This document shows, in pieces, positions 37,083-48,487 of a DNA stretch of 64,000 nucleotides. A program made the translations under genes and the position numbers. Positions within the stretch are counted from its first letter, which is position 1. Each line of letters starts with the position of its first letter. Source of the DNA: Neurospora crassa OR74A (Eukaryota > Ascomycota > Sordariomycetes > Sordariales > Sordariaceae); the NCBI RefSeq assembly GCF_000182925.2, contig NC_026503.1, forward strand, positions 3,658,001 through 3,722,000, in the 5' to 3' direction. Under the pieces are notes generated by a model. It was not told the origin of the DNA and did not search any database. It saw only the letters and a program-made list of their open reading frames with translations.

Positions 37083-39005
37083 CTCACGATAGGGTAAAGC
37101 CAGGCCCACGGCGTGTCTTGCTGGTGGTATTGGTAGGTAGGTAGAGGTATGAGGTGGTGTCCATCGATGGACCACTCTCTACAAGCTTCCGGTTGATGAG
37201 GTTACGGTTGGCACTCTCCATCGGCCCTTGTCGCCCTTGTCGATAATAGTCTGGATTCGGAATGGTATGGATGACCTTTTTTTTTGTTTTTTTTTTCTGT
37301 TCTTCACAATGGCCCCATGCCCCTGTCCATATCCGTCATTTCTCTCTCTGTCTCTCTGCCCATGTCGAGCCCGTCCCCGATGAGTCCCTCTCGCTCCCGT
37401 CCAATCTGGACATGGGGAGCAGACTCGGACAGGACAACCTGGAAGCCCTCGTTCTCTGCCGCAAAGCACCGGCACCACTCAAGCACTCGACAGCCCTTTT
37501 TCAAAAGGACAGGGTGGACTTCAGGTAAAAGTGGTTTAGCACTGGAACTCTAGCAACCAACTGAACACCGACCCCATCAAGGTTGCTAGTTCCTCTCGGG
37601 TTTCTTCTACCTTTCCGCAATTTATCCCTCTTGGATTTTTGGCCAGTAGCTTGCTGCTTGGCTCCCACGCTATCTGTAGCTCATGATTTCTGAGATTATA
37701 TTTCTCCATATCCTCAACATCCTCACTCGAGCCATCAACACTGGGGATATCTGTCCAGGTCCATACGCTACTGTATCTAACCCACCCCCCCCCCCTACCT
37801 GTCGTCGTCGAGCTCACACGGTACGATACAACACCCCCCCGGGCGAATTTTTCTTAGCTTCTTTTCTGGCTGCCTGGTAGAGTGGTAGGTCCCCATCCAC
37901 TCATCTGCACCCCTGCTCGAGTATACACAAACATCCTTCTTCGCCTACATAACTAGTAGATGTAGCCCCAGGTTGCCCTCCACCACCCACATGCCTGTCT
38001 CATGTGCGTCTGGTCTCTCCGACTTACCCTATCTCAACCCAGCCCAGTCCTCTTCCAGAGTCCCGATTGCTTAGGCGGACGTAGCGGCGTCTGTCTTGCA
38101 GCCGACCTCTCTCCCTACTGGCACGGCTCCCCTTGTTTGCTGCCCACGGCTGCTGTCGATGCAACTGCTGCTGCTGTTGCCCGCTCTGGATACCACGGAT
38201 TTCTCCATAGAGAGAGCCCTTCTGCCGACCTGAACTTGGACCTCGATTCCCATTCATCCACCCGTCCATCCATCCCAGTCATCCAGTCCTCTAGCCAAAG
38301 CAAGCACCGGGCGTCATTAGCACTCGACCTACCTCCACACATAGGGCAGTTTACGCCGCCCAAAGAAGCAACTGATCCGCCTTTTGTCTCATCGGCTACC
38401 GGACGGTCACGCTGCTTTGCCCGCTGCGGCACCGTCTCGCGGCAGGAATCTGGACAGGGCTTACACAGTACATACCTCGACTGCTTCTCCTAGCCTCCAG
38501 CTCTCCGTTGGATACCAGACCAGACAGACACTATCAGGTTGGGGGCCATCCAGCCGACTCTGCCGACTACGCTACGCTCCTTCATTAACCTGACAAGAGG
38601 CACTGCTTGCTGCCCGCCGCCTTTTTCGTCCAGCCAGCCCATTCTCAAGACCTACCTGGTGCAGTTGATCTACTCAACGGCCACCTCGACGGTCCCATAC
38701 CCGGCTATCCTACCCCCAAAACGCTTCTGCAGCCCCGGCACAATAGCACCGCTCAGGCGTTCTTGGGGCTTGCGACCCCTCTCCAGCCAGCCCATTACCG
38801 ATCCCGTTCTGGAAACCATTGGCTCGTCATATTATGCACCGCGACTCCTAGACATCCCGACCAGCTCCCCCATATTGACGGACCACTTTCTACTCCTGCT
38901 AGAAAGAGAGTATACTCGGTCCCTTCAACCGAGCGGCTCGTTTTAACAAACTGATCTCAACACCCACCAACGATATTGCTTCAGCTCATCACATCTATCG
39001 CCAGC

Positions 39006-40806
39006 ATGCACGATCAAATCATTGGCACGATAGGCATGGACCAAGGCAGTCACATCGCTCATGACAACAACACGTATGGAAACAACAATTGGGTGGATAT
39101 GAACCCATTCCACCATCAGACCACCATGCCGGACTACGGCGGCAGCTACGGTGGTTATATGCCACCGATCTCTCATGGGCTGCCCTCCGAGTCACTAGGC
39201 AGGATGCCTCCTCCCCCGCCTCCTCAGCATCATGTACCTCAACCTCATCAACATTCTCACCCTCCTCTTCCAATGTTGATGATGCCCCAAACGACGACGA
39301 CTTGGCCGAGCATGTTGACGAATCCAACATACGGTTCACACCCTGTCCCGCCCGTCGCTATCCCCCCGGTAACAACACCGCTCAAGAACTCCAAACTGCC
39401 AGCTATCCAGACAACATCACAGCCCAGGAAAACACTTACCGACGAGGACCGGCGGCGTATGTGTCAGTATGCTATGGATCATCCGACGGCCAAGCAAACG
39501 GATATCGGAGCTCAGTTCGGTGTGGAGAGAAGGTAGGTCATGATCTGTGGGAGTTCGTGTCGGTTGCGGAACCTAGTTAAGCTGACAGCCTTTTATTAGC
39601 ACCGTGTCCAAGGTACTGCGCCACAGGGATAAGTATCTGAATCTCGAGGACCGCAGCAGTTCTCCGATTAAGCGTAACAAAGTCAAGGGCGCGGATGTCG
39701 AAAAGGCTCTGACCAACTTTTTCCGAAAGTCTCAGGGCAAAGGCGTTCCAGTAACTGCCGAACTGATCAAAGAGAAGGCGCACTTGTTTGCAAGTACCAT
39801 GGGTGTCACGGAAGATGATTTTCTCAAGTCAGGAAGCACAGCATGGCTGGACAAGTTCATGCTTAAACACAATATTGGGCCGAATAGGCTACTTCGTCGT
39901 GCCTCCGAAGCCAACATCAGTAGCAGCATGCGAGGATCGCCCTCCTTGAGCACATCACAACCGTCAAGTGCCATTTCCCCCCTCTCCCCTTCGGGACACA
40001 CGTCTCCATCTACACTATCGGCAAATAGAAGCGAAGGGGAGAAGGATAACATGGCGACCTACATGGACTATTCAACTGAAAGCAGCTACAAGCACTCGGG
40101 CTCACACAGCACAACCTCGTTACATAGCGCATTTACTGATGCGGGAACTTCAACGTTCTCTGGGAGCACCCTTAGCCCAACAGCATCGTTCAGTTTTTCG
40201 CCTGATCCTAATGCCGGAGCATTTCTTACAGCAGATCAAGCCAGGCAGCTCCCGCCGGGAAGCGGTGTCGGGTCCAACTTCCAAAGACCAAGAAGCCAGA
40301 CATTCCCAACCTTGGACCTCGAATACCTAAATCAACAAGAATCAGGGGACTCGTTGACGCCAAAGTATCATGTGTCGTCCACGGGACCTTCTTCGGCCCT
40401 TGAGTCGCCTGCCAATGAAGTAGGCGCCTCGCACTTTGGCATGGATCACATAATCACCTCACCACGACTCCGTCACAGTAGCAGCAGTGGAAGTCTCGCT
40501 GGACGGTCGATTGCCACACCGCTTAGCGCAAACCCTACGTCTCCCATTTCTCCTACTCAGGAGGACGCAAGAAGGGCTGCAGACACCCTGCTTTCATTCA
40601 TGCAGCATTCAGGTGGATTTGTGGACCACGATGAATACATGACGGTTGTTAAACTCACCGAGAAACTGCGGCTTCACCAGGCACAACTCGCCAAGAACAC
40701 AGCAGTGGGAATGGGTGGGCTTTCTCGGATACCAGAGGGCGATAGTGAGATGCAGAACGCCGAAGCAGCTTCGATACCCAAAGTGGAACAGGCCATGGGG
40801 ACGTAA
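39006..40806 (+). CDS. CENP-B-type HTH DNA-binding protein
   Basis: This is a candidate nuclear DNA-binding protein. Exon 1 is 39006-39532 and exon 2 is 39600-40806, with a 67-nt intron (donor GTAGGT, acceptor TTAG), giving 577 aa. The N-terminal 125 residues are rich in His, Pro, Met and Gln. Residues about 130-187 form a psq-like HTH (KTLTDEDRRRMCQYAMDHP, then the STVSKVLRHRDKYL recognition helix). Residues about 205-265 match the second CENP-B/Tc5-type HTH, ending in WLDKFMLKHNI. No DDE nuclease domain follows. The rest is Ser-rich, with a short helical block near the C-terminus (RRAADTLLSFMQHSG). The domain pair is shared by CENP-B, fission yeast Abp1 and many fungal regulators, so a centromere role is not implied. 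Its very long upstream region suggests complex regulation. Confidence 0.85.
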
Positions 40807-42798
40807 AGTTGGATTGGACTTTCAGAGATTCCATATTGCCGTCTCAAAACCGCCCGGACCTCAAAACTCTGTATCCCCATCAGGATTGCTGAATAAGCTA
40901 CAGACAGATCGCTTTCAATGCCATCCATCACCGCGGCATGAAACGCAAGGAATACCCGCAAACTAAGAAGTCTGTCTGGCTCGGCTTTTGGTTTCTTCAA
41001 GGAGACGACCGGTTCAAAACTGGTCTTTCCATATTCCCCTGCACATTCCCTGCCTCTCTTCTTCTAGAAACATCTTCTTATACCCCCTTTTTCTTTTCTT
41101 TTTTGCTGCTATCATTTTGATTGACGGAGTTGCCAATATACCTCGCACGCTGCGATAAGAACCAACGCTCACGCGAATAAGGAGTCAAAGATCCTCTTCC
41201 CAGCTATTCGGCCGTGATTTCACTCCGTTTTTTTTTTCTTTTTCTTTCATATGTTATCGTCCCATCTTGCTCGCCTTTGAAGATCTGGCCTCCAGTCCCA
41301 TCCTTGGCTCTGTTTGGTCTGTCTTGTCTCGTTTGACCGCGGGTCTCTCTGTTTCGAAGCATCTTCCAGAGAAACCACGCCGTCGCCTGCAACCTTTCCC
41401 ATACTTACCCTGGCTTAACCATGTTTCATCATGTTCACTATATCAATCTTTGTCCGCAACTTCTCTATGTATATTTGACGGGTCTCTTATTTTGGGTATC
41501 ACCATTCCATATTTCATGTTTGATCGCCTTAGCTGACCCCTTTATCGAGCTGTCACACATTCGTCACATGTATCCTTTTTGCCCACCCACTTCCCTCCTT
41601 CGAGTGTGAAAGACTCGTCGTTTGAGAGGAACCAGAACATAGCCCTCTTCAGCTGTCCTGGTAATAAGGATGATTGTGAGGACCTTGGGGCGAAGGGGAA
41701 AAAAAACGTACGACTTTGGCGACTAGCAACGGTATTGATTCAGTATGGACGCAGTGAAACTGGACAGACGCGAAAAGGAAGAAAAATGAAGGCACTGCTT
41801 GTGGCAAGCCTTTTCAGGATATGTACAGTGTGGTATAGGGCGTGTTATCTGTACTTCTTCGCTATTTTTTTTTTCCACGCCTACCCTTTGCTTTCAAAAA
41901 TCGAGGAAATTCGGGAAGCTTTAAGTCCCGGGTCGTGTGCGAATATCTTTCGGATCTCCATGGCTCTGTTAAGTGGGGAGAACTTCAGTTACTTAGTTCA
42001 TGTGCTTTTTTGTCCACATTCCACTCTTTGTTTCTTTCAAGGACTTCTCTCATATTTCCCCTACTTATACTTAAGCGAACTAGCATAGTTGTTCCGTGAA
42101 GGACAACCCAAACGTCGGAGCGAAGGGGTCAGGCAGATGGAGGAACGGACGGCAATCTGGACGCAGGATTGGAACGAAGCAACGGCTAAATGGGGGCTTT
42201 TCCGATGAAGAAGAACCATCCATAGCCACCGTTAGTATACGTTAGCATATCAGGGCATGTTGACATATATAGATCAAGCCTTCCAGGTTTGTTAGTGAGA
42301 CTCACAGCGTCTTCGAACAAGGGAGAGAACAGGGACCTTGAACCATCATATTAGCCCAAACCTCGCTACAACCAGGGTCAGAACAACAATTGATCGTGTC
42401 CGACCGAGTGTCCCACACACATGCACCAAAACTTGACTCCATTCACAGCGGCCAACAACGAACCAGGCGGGTGCTGTGCAGGTCTGGAATGCTACCTAAC
42501 TAACCTAAAAGTGGTAAAATAGCGCTCTGCAAGTACCACGCTAACGAACTCTCCAGGGGTGATGCGTAACACTCCCACATCTAAATTGCCTGTGCATCGC
42601 TCCTTCTCCTAGCGTATTTTCTGGCTGTTGACATTGTGAGCACCCGTGAACTCGCACCTCCCCCCCCCCCTTTCTTCTTTTCTCCCCAAAAACTAGACTG
42701 CTTGTTGTTACGAACACACAAACCAAAAACATCAACAGACACAAGTCTCGCAAGAACAACGACCAAACCCTATTCGGTACTCTTATTCGATCCCCAAT
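40807..42798. other. Convergent intergenic, two 3' UTRs
   Basis: This 2 kb region lies between the stops of the HTH gene (plus) and the PXA gene (minus). It is T-rich in several places with pyrimidine runs and a C-run near 42659-42670. No gene is recognisable. Confidence 0.5.
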
Positions 42799-45700
42799 TC
42801 AAACAAGCCTCTCTTCCCAAAGCTCGCTAACCCTCTTCTCCGCCAATTCAGGCATCAACCGCACCAGGATCAACTCCAGTATCGAGTAAATCAGATGCTT
42901 GTTTAGATAGGCATCGCTAAACACATCCAGAATTCCTTGTTCGATTTCTGTCAAAATCGTCTCTTCATCTGGGTTTCCATCGTCAACATCATCGTCAGCA
43001 TCATCAACGTGAGCTTGACCGCCTGCGGCAGCGAAAGCAGAAGCGGCGTGTATATCACCTGCCTCGGCATCTGCATTCGCGTCAAGCTCTTGCTGAAAAT
43101 GGACTTCAACAACATGAGCGTGTTGGTCCTCCACCCTCTTGGCTAATTTGGTCTTGGTGGCTGAGGCTGCTGCACGGATGGCGGCGTCGTTAGTGCTACC
43201 ACCTCCAGTAAGAGACAGCTTGCTACTGCTCCGACTATTACCCGTACTAGAGCTGCTGCTGTTGCTACCTGACCGGGGATCGGAACTGGTAGTAATGGTT
43301 GCTGCTGTTGCCGAAGGTGCTGACCCTCTACGGCCAAACCCAAGGCCAAGGCCAGACCCAGGCCCAGCTCTAAATCCAGGGGCAGGGGCAACAGACGATA
43401 ACGAGGAAAGCGATCCAGACGACCCTGACCCCTGTTGGTGAGTTGGGACTGGGCCGCCAGTAATGCTAGCATTACCAGGAACCACCGCCTGCTGGCCCTG
43501 ATCTAGGCCGCTTTTCTTCGGTCCGCTCCCGCTCCGCATCTGTTCCATTTGTGTCTGATCCTGCTTCGGCGTCTGTGATGAGTTTTGAGAAGCAGCAGGC
43601 TGGACAGTGGCAGAACCGACATTGCTTGCTCCCCGACTGGTCGTAGAACGAGAAGCACCGGCTAGTGCGCCTCGCTTTTCGGCATCCTCTTCACTTACCA
43701 TCATGGGCGCGCTAGTACTACCGGTGTTAACAGTAGCAGTTGGCCTGGTCTTAAGGCTCGCGGCCGTGGTTTTGAGACCAGAATTGCCGCCAAATCCGCA
43801 ACGGCCACTGAAATAAACGGACCCAAGGAGCTTTGCCATAAATCCAGGCGAAATTAGCGCCCAAAGATCCTTAGCACACCTGCGCCTTAGCGCAAGCAGC
43901 TCGTCTTCAGACGAGGGTGCCGTCAAACTCGAGATCCCTGGCAGGTTGTTGGGGAAGAGTGCGCCTCGCACACTGCGGAGAAGTGGGGGTAGACCTGATG
44001 GGTCAAGGATGTACTTGTGGACTGCGTAAGATAGAAGCCTATGATTTAATCGTTATGGTAAGTAAAACGGCTTGTCTGCTAGTTGTTGGCCGGTCCGGTA
44101 TTCTTTGCCTGAACGGGACATGTGCATTTTTTGCGATTCTTTGCTTCTTTCTGGTGCACATTGTGTGTGTAACACTCGGAAGATATCTCGCTTCTATGCT
44201 CTGGGGGACTTTGAAGGGGGAAAGGGGTGTGTGATGGAGGTATGGTGTTTCATTAAATGGGGGGAACAGAACACCCGTGAACAAGAACTGAGTGGGAGCA
44301 GTACGGCGGTGTGTATGGTGCGCGCAAACCAGTGTTTATGTCCCTTTTGAGTGTATCCATGCGCGCGCAGCGTTTGATTGAAGGATAACGGGCTCTGGCA
44401 TGTCTAAGAATGAGAGTAACTGCGAGTACTCCATGACCAGAATTCCCGCTGCCAAGAATAATGTCTCACATCATATGTATGGACCGTGTATCTCATGGTA
44501 TGGGGGGGAACGAGTCGAAGGCCGTAGATGCTGACGAACCAGGGCAGCTCGTATCAACAAACCACCATGACACCGCCGTGAAGGCCCGAGCTGGGAAACG
44601 ATCGTAACACCATGTTCGTGAGCTCAACCCCTGGTAGTAACATGATCCGCTGGTCCTAGCCACACATGGAAGCGCGAGGACGAGCTCCTCACTTCCATTG
44701 TGACTGCGGGGAACAGGAAGACCAAGGCTCGGTGGGGAGATGCTGACATTGGTGACAAGGTCCATCGGCCATGGGTCGTGAAGAGGGCACTTGGACAAGA
44801 ACCCTGCTGTTCACCAATTTCGTTCCTTCCCCGAGATCCATGGGAACTGGACCGCCGCACAGTGCAAGAGACAGTGAGGGCCCAAGTTTGGGGTGAACGG
44901 TAGGCTTGCGAGCACGAGGAGGGGTGGTCGAAAAGCAAGCTCTCCGTGCCAAAGCACCGTGGTGCCCAGCGTGCCGTAAAAAGCGCTCAGGCGCGATACA
45001 CCTTGCGGAATATCGCAGATATCTGATCAGCAGATCCTCCATCGTGGATTCTGAGTCGCAGATTGCGCGCCAATCGAGCAGTCCAGAAGAAGGATGGATT
45101 GGCAGTAAGATGCCGAGACGAGATGACCAGTCATGGGGACGGCTGTTTTGTTCGAATTACCGAGATATCCAAGACTTCAAGGCCGGGGACAAAGACAAGT
45201 CCATCCAGAAAAGGGCAAGTTCCATCTGAATGTCGGAGCGTATGGCAGAATGTCGCTGTATGATTGCGCCTGGCGACGGACACGGCCAACGGTGGGGTGT
45301 GGTATGAAGCGGAATTCTGGCGGAAAGTGATCTCGATGCCGGATGCTTCTGGTAGTCTGTCTCCTGAACCTGGATGATGAGAATGGGCCGAGGAGGGGTG
45401 TCGGATCCTTGTCAATAATCCCATCCGGCGCGTAAACAAGGCTCGTCGATGGTCCGTCTAGTAAGCCCCACGAAGCCCATGGTGCAATGGGACATGGCCA
45501 AGGCCACATCCCACCATGATTGGCTGGCTGCAGTTGGACGTTCCGAATGCATGTATCGTGGGATTGGAACACTTGGGGTCTGGTGGTCGCCGATTCGGCC
45601 GCAGGGCCTTTTAGGGGTGTGTTCCACAACACCCGCCTTTACCCAAATGCCTTGTAGCAGCTTGGCCTTGGCAGATGCATCGCGCCCGCTGACCTCGTCT

Positions 45701-47388
45701 CTGTGGCCCAAGCTCCGGCACTCAATCAATATGCCTTGGTTGGCCGCTCCTTACAGTTCTTGTGATGGTTGCCAGTCTCTTGCGTGCACTTGCACCAGCT
45801 TCGATATGGGTGGGTACGTCTCCAGATCCAGTGACTTGACAATCATGCGGTGCAACAGTTGAATGTGCAGAATGGAGTAGGAAAGAGAGGGAAAAGGACA
45901 AGGAAAGAAGAGGCTGACCTACCTGTCAATGCTCCCGTCAACACCACCCAGCCTTCCTGGGCTTCTCATCATGATCCACTGCAACATGGCCACTGTGCCG
46001 CTGAGCCACGGCATCCGGCCGTCCATCTCGATCAAGTTGGATATTGCTGACCAGCATCTGAATGCCAAAACGGGTGTCCTGAAGCTTTCCGACTCAACAT
46101 CGGACGAACCGGCATGCTTTTCGAGGTCCACTCGAGTCGTATGGTGAGCCGCCACTTTCTCGTATGCGGTCGTGCTGCGCGATGAACGAGGTGGTAGGGA
46201 GTGGGAGGTGATCAAGATAGTGATAGCCACCCTCACAAACGATATCGTGAGGAGGATCCAATGAACGATGGTCCAGAACAGTGCCTGGATCGATTGGACC
46301 GACGACGAAGTGCGGGCCTGTAGCGGTACTTTACTCTTCCTTCGGGGCAGAGGCTCATCTTCGGCAGATCTGCGCCGTGTGATAACGCTGGACGCTATTG
46401 AGAAACATTCCCAGATGAACCAAGGCTCTGACAGCTTGTTGGCCAGAATATTCCCGATTATCAGCTCCGATAATATCTGGCCAACCAGGGCCACAAGACA
46501 GTTGTTCTGGAGATCCTCAGTGGGCAAGAGTACGGCAAGAACAGCATGAACCAGCAGCTGACGAAACGCCGCCTCATTTTCGGCTTGCTCAGCTACGCTC
46601 TCCGGGCTTCCTGAGCACGGGACGGGAGACAGAGCGGGCAGGGGGCACAGAGCGTGATAGATCTCGCGCGCATTCGTCTGAAGGGGAGACTGCGTGATGG
46701 GATTGTGAGCTGCTCGATAGGCTGATCGGACGGAACATGTTAGCAGCGAACCCGGAATTCATTGGTGGAGCTACAACAGACCAGTGACATGCCTGTCGAG
46801 AAGATCGGGCAGCTCGTCTAGGAGCAAGCTCTCGAGGTCGACATTGCGAAGGCGCTGCTCAAGCGCTCTAGTGACATGGGCAATAAGCTGGACAATCTCG
46901 GCGACAAACGAGTCGTCGGGGGTGATCTTGTTGTACCAGTTCTGGACATATTCCCGGAGGATGATGGCAATTAGTGCGTACAGCTGCAGGTCGACATCGT
47001 TCCGACTGGTCAGAGGCGGCAGCACATCCTCAATCGATACCGGCGGGGTCTTGCCCTTGTCCTGGTGTTGAGGACACAAGATGCGCCTGATCAGATAAAC
47101 GGTGGCCTTGTCAGAAAGGGGGTCTGTCCGCTGCGCGTTGGACTGGGGCGACGGCGATCCCCGTTTGGTCCGTGACCTGGTGCCGGCCTTCAGGTTGTTT
47201 GTCGACGAAGATGGTTCTGAGCTCGTCCTGGGCGACTTTGGTCGTGGGGTTGAGAGACGAGTGGGAGCGGGGCCCTGACTCTGTGCAGTGACAGGGACCG
47301 CAGGGGACGCAGAGGGCGCAGAGGGCGCAGAGGGCGCAGAGAAAGTGGGAGCAGCAGCAGCAGCAGCAGCAGTCGAGGCAGTTGTCAT
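42799..47388 (-). CDS. pxa1: PXA-domain protein (Pxa1 type)
   Basis: Proteins with the PX-associated domain are linked to endosomal and ER membrane trafficking. Exons in coding order are 46782-47388, 45923-46721 and 42799-44038, giving 881 aa. The start is the ATG at 47388; the frame opens further upstream but without ATG. The N-terminus is Ala/Pro/Ser-rich, with an APS tandem repeat. The PXA domain covers about residues 110-330 (DVDLQLYALIAIILREYVQNWY, through RHVTAYRAAHNP, to LSELIIGNILANKLSEPWFIWE). A probable membrane segment (FWTIVHWILLTISFVRVAIT) follows. The middle of exon 3 is disordered, and the C-terminal block ILELILVRLMPELAEKRVSE is conserved in fungal members. Intron 1 is 60 nt, but intron 2 is 1884 nt, exceptional for this genome. 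The join restores the family sequence SIDR-LLSYAVHKYIL exactly in phase. Confidence 0.87.
44039..45922 (-). other. 1.88 kb intron of the PXA gene
   Basis: The donor GTAGGT is at 45922 and the acceptor CATAG ends at 44039, with a CATAAC-like branch site nearby. The frames inside it, on both strands, look non-coding. I see no element ends or nested gene. Confidence 0.7.
47308..47341 (-). repeat. Coding 9-base minisatellite (APS)n
   Basis: About four copies of a 9-base unit (GCAGAGGGC on the plus strand) encode Ala-Pro-Ser repeats near the PXA protein N-terminus, next to a GCA/GCT run encoding poly-Ala at about 47350-47373. Confidence 0.85.
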
Positions 47389-48487
47389 GACGGGCCAACT
47401 AGCGGTGTCCAAGCATTGTGCCCCGCGCGCACCCGCTCATATCATAGCGCCGTCCACTCTTTATGACAATTCAGAGCCTGGCAGCTCTTTGAAGCGCGAG
47501 AGGCGGAAGACAAGAGAAAATCGTCGAGGTGTGATTGTGCGTGTTGCGCGGTGCAGTGGTTGGTGAACAGGTGGTGCTGGGTGCATGTTGATAGGTAGCG
47601 AGTGGTCCGGTCTTGTGTTCCGTCCACGCCTGTCCCGCACCTGTGGTGGATGGCCGGCGACCCCAGCCAACAGCGGCAGTAGCCCAGGTGATAAGGAAGC
47701 ACCCTGCCGCTTATCAGCCAATACCTGTCCGAAACGGGTAGGCGGTGAGGTTAGCCAAGACCAAGCATGGTCGTTGCCCGTAGCATGGAACCGATCACCC
47801 CTTGAAGTCGTCGAGCTTCCCCTGAATGAATGTCAACAAAGCACACACCTTTGACTTACGCAGCTAAGGCGGCACCGCATCCTCGACCGCTTTTAAATTC
47901 CTTTAACTCTAGTCAAGTCGGTGCGAGTCATCTTCCAGCATGTGGGTAGTTTTCGTTTCTTACCAAGGATACACACTGCTGCTGGCAGGTTAGGAATCTC
48001 CACGCCTGAAGTTTGTTATCGTTGCACTTCGCTTGACAAACGTTGACCGAAATTTACTGCGCGGTGCAAGGTGTTGCGTGAGACGGACAAAAAGTGCTTG
48101 AAAAAAAAAAACCGTCTGTCGTCGATGAGGCTCAAGCTGTCATCACCCTTGCCACAGCAGACTGCCGTGACACAAGGCACTTGCTGCATGCGGCCCGAGC
48201 CTGACCGTTGCAGATCAGTGCCTCCCTAGGCCCACAACTACGAGATTATCAGACTGTGCAGTCCAAAAGATTTTGAACACACACCTTGGATCCGACATCC
48301 GTAACATCCAGCCCGTACCGTTAGAAACGGAAAAGATACCACAAAGTCTTGAAGTGTAAAAAGCCGATATGGTCGTGACAATGCGTTTGTTCGATATTCC
48401 TATTATACAGTCTGGGCTCCTAACAGCCCGGTTGCCAACACCTACTACATCTTACAGGATGCAACGACCAGCATACGCATGGCTCAT
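47389..48487. other. Intergenic between mss51 and pxa1
   Basis: This 1.1 kb gap between two minus-strand genes holds the mss51 3' UTR and the pxa1 promoter. An A-run lies near 48100-48110. No gene or RNA is recognisable. Confidence 0.5.

Larger units (their letters stand above)
32501..39005. other. Gene desert, right half, with probable leader of the HTH gene
   Basis: No recognisable gene. A long A-run lies at 34815-34850, a 9-base tandem repeat at 37055-37082, and a C-run of about 14 near 37782-37796. From about 37,500 to 39,000 the plus strand is C/T-rich with short unconvincing frames, which fits a long promoter and 5' leader of the HTH gene at 39006. A weak two-exon candidate lies on the minus strand at 35198-35531. 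Confidence 0.45.

Noticed and set aside
41005-41030. T-arm-like hairpin CCGGTTCAAAACTGG
   Set aside because: No cloverleaf partner arms upstream.
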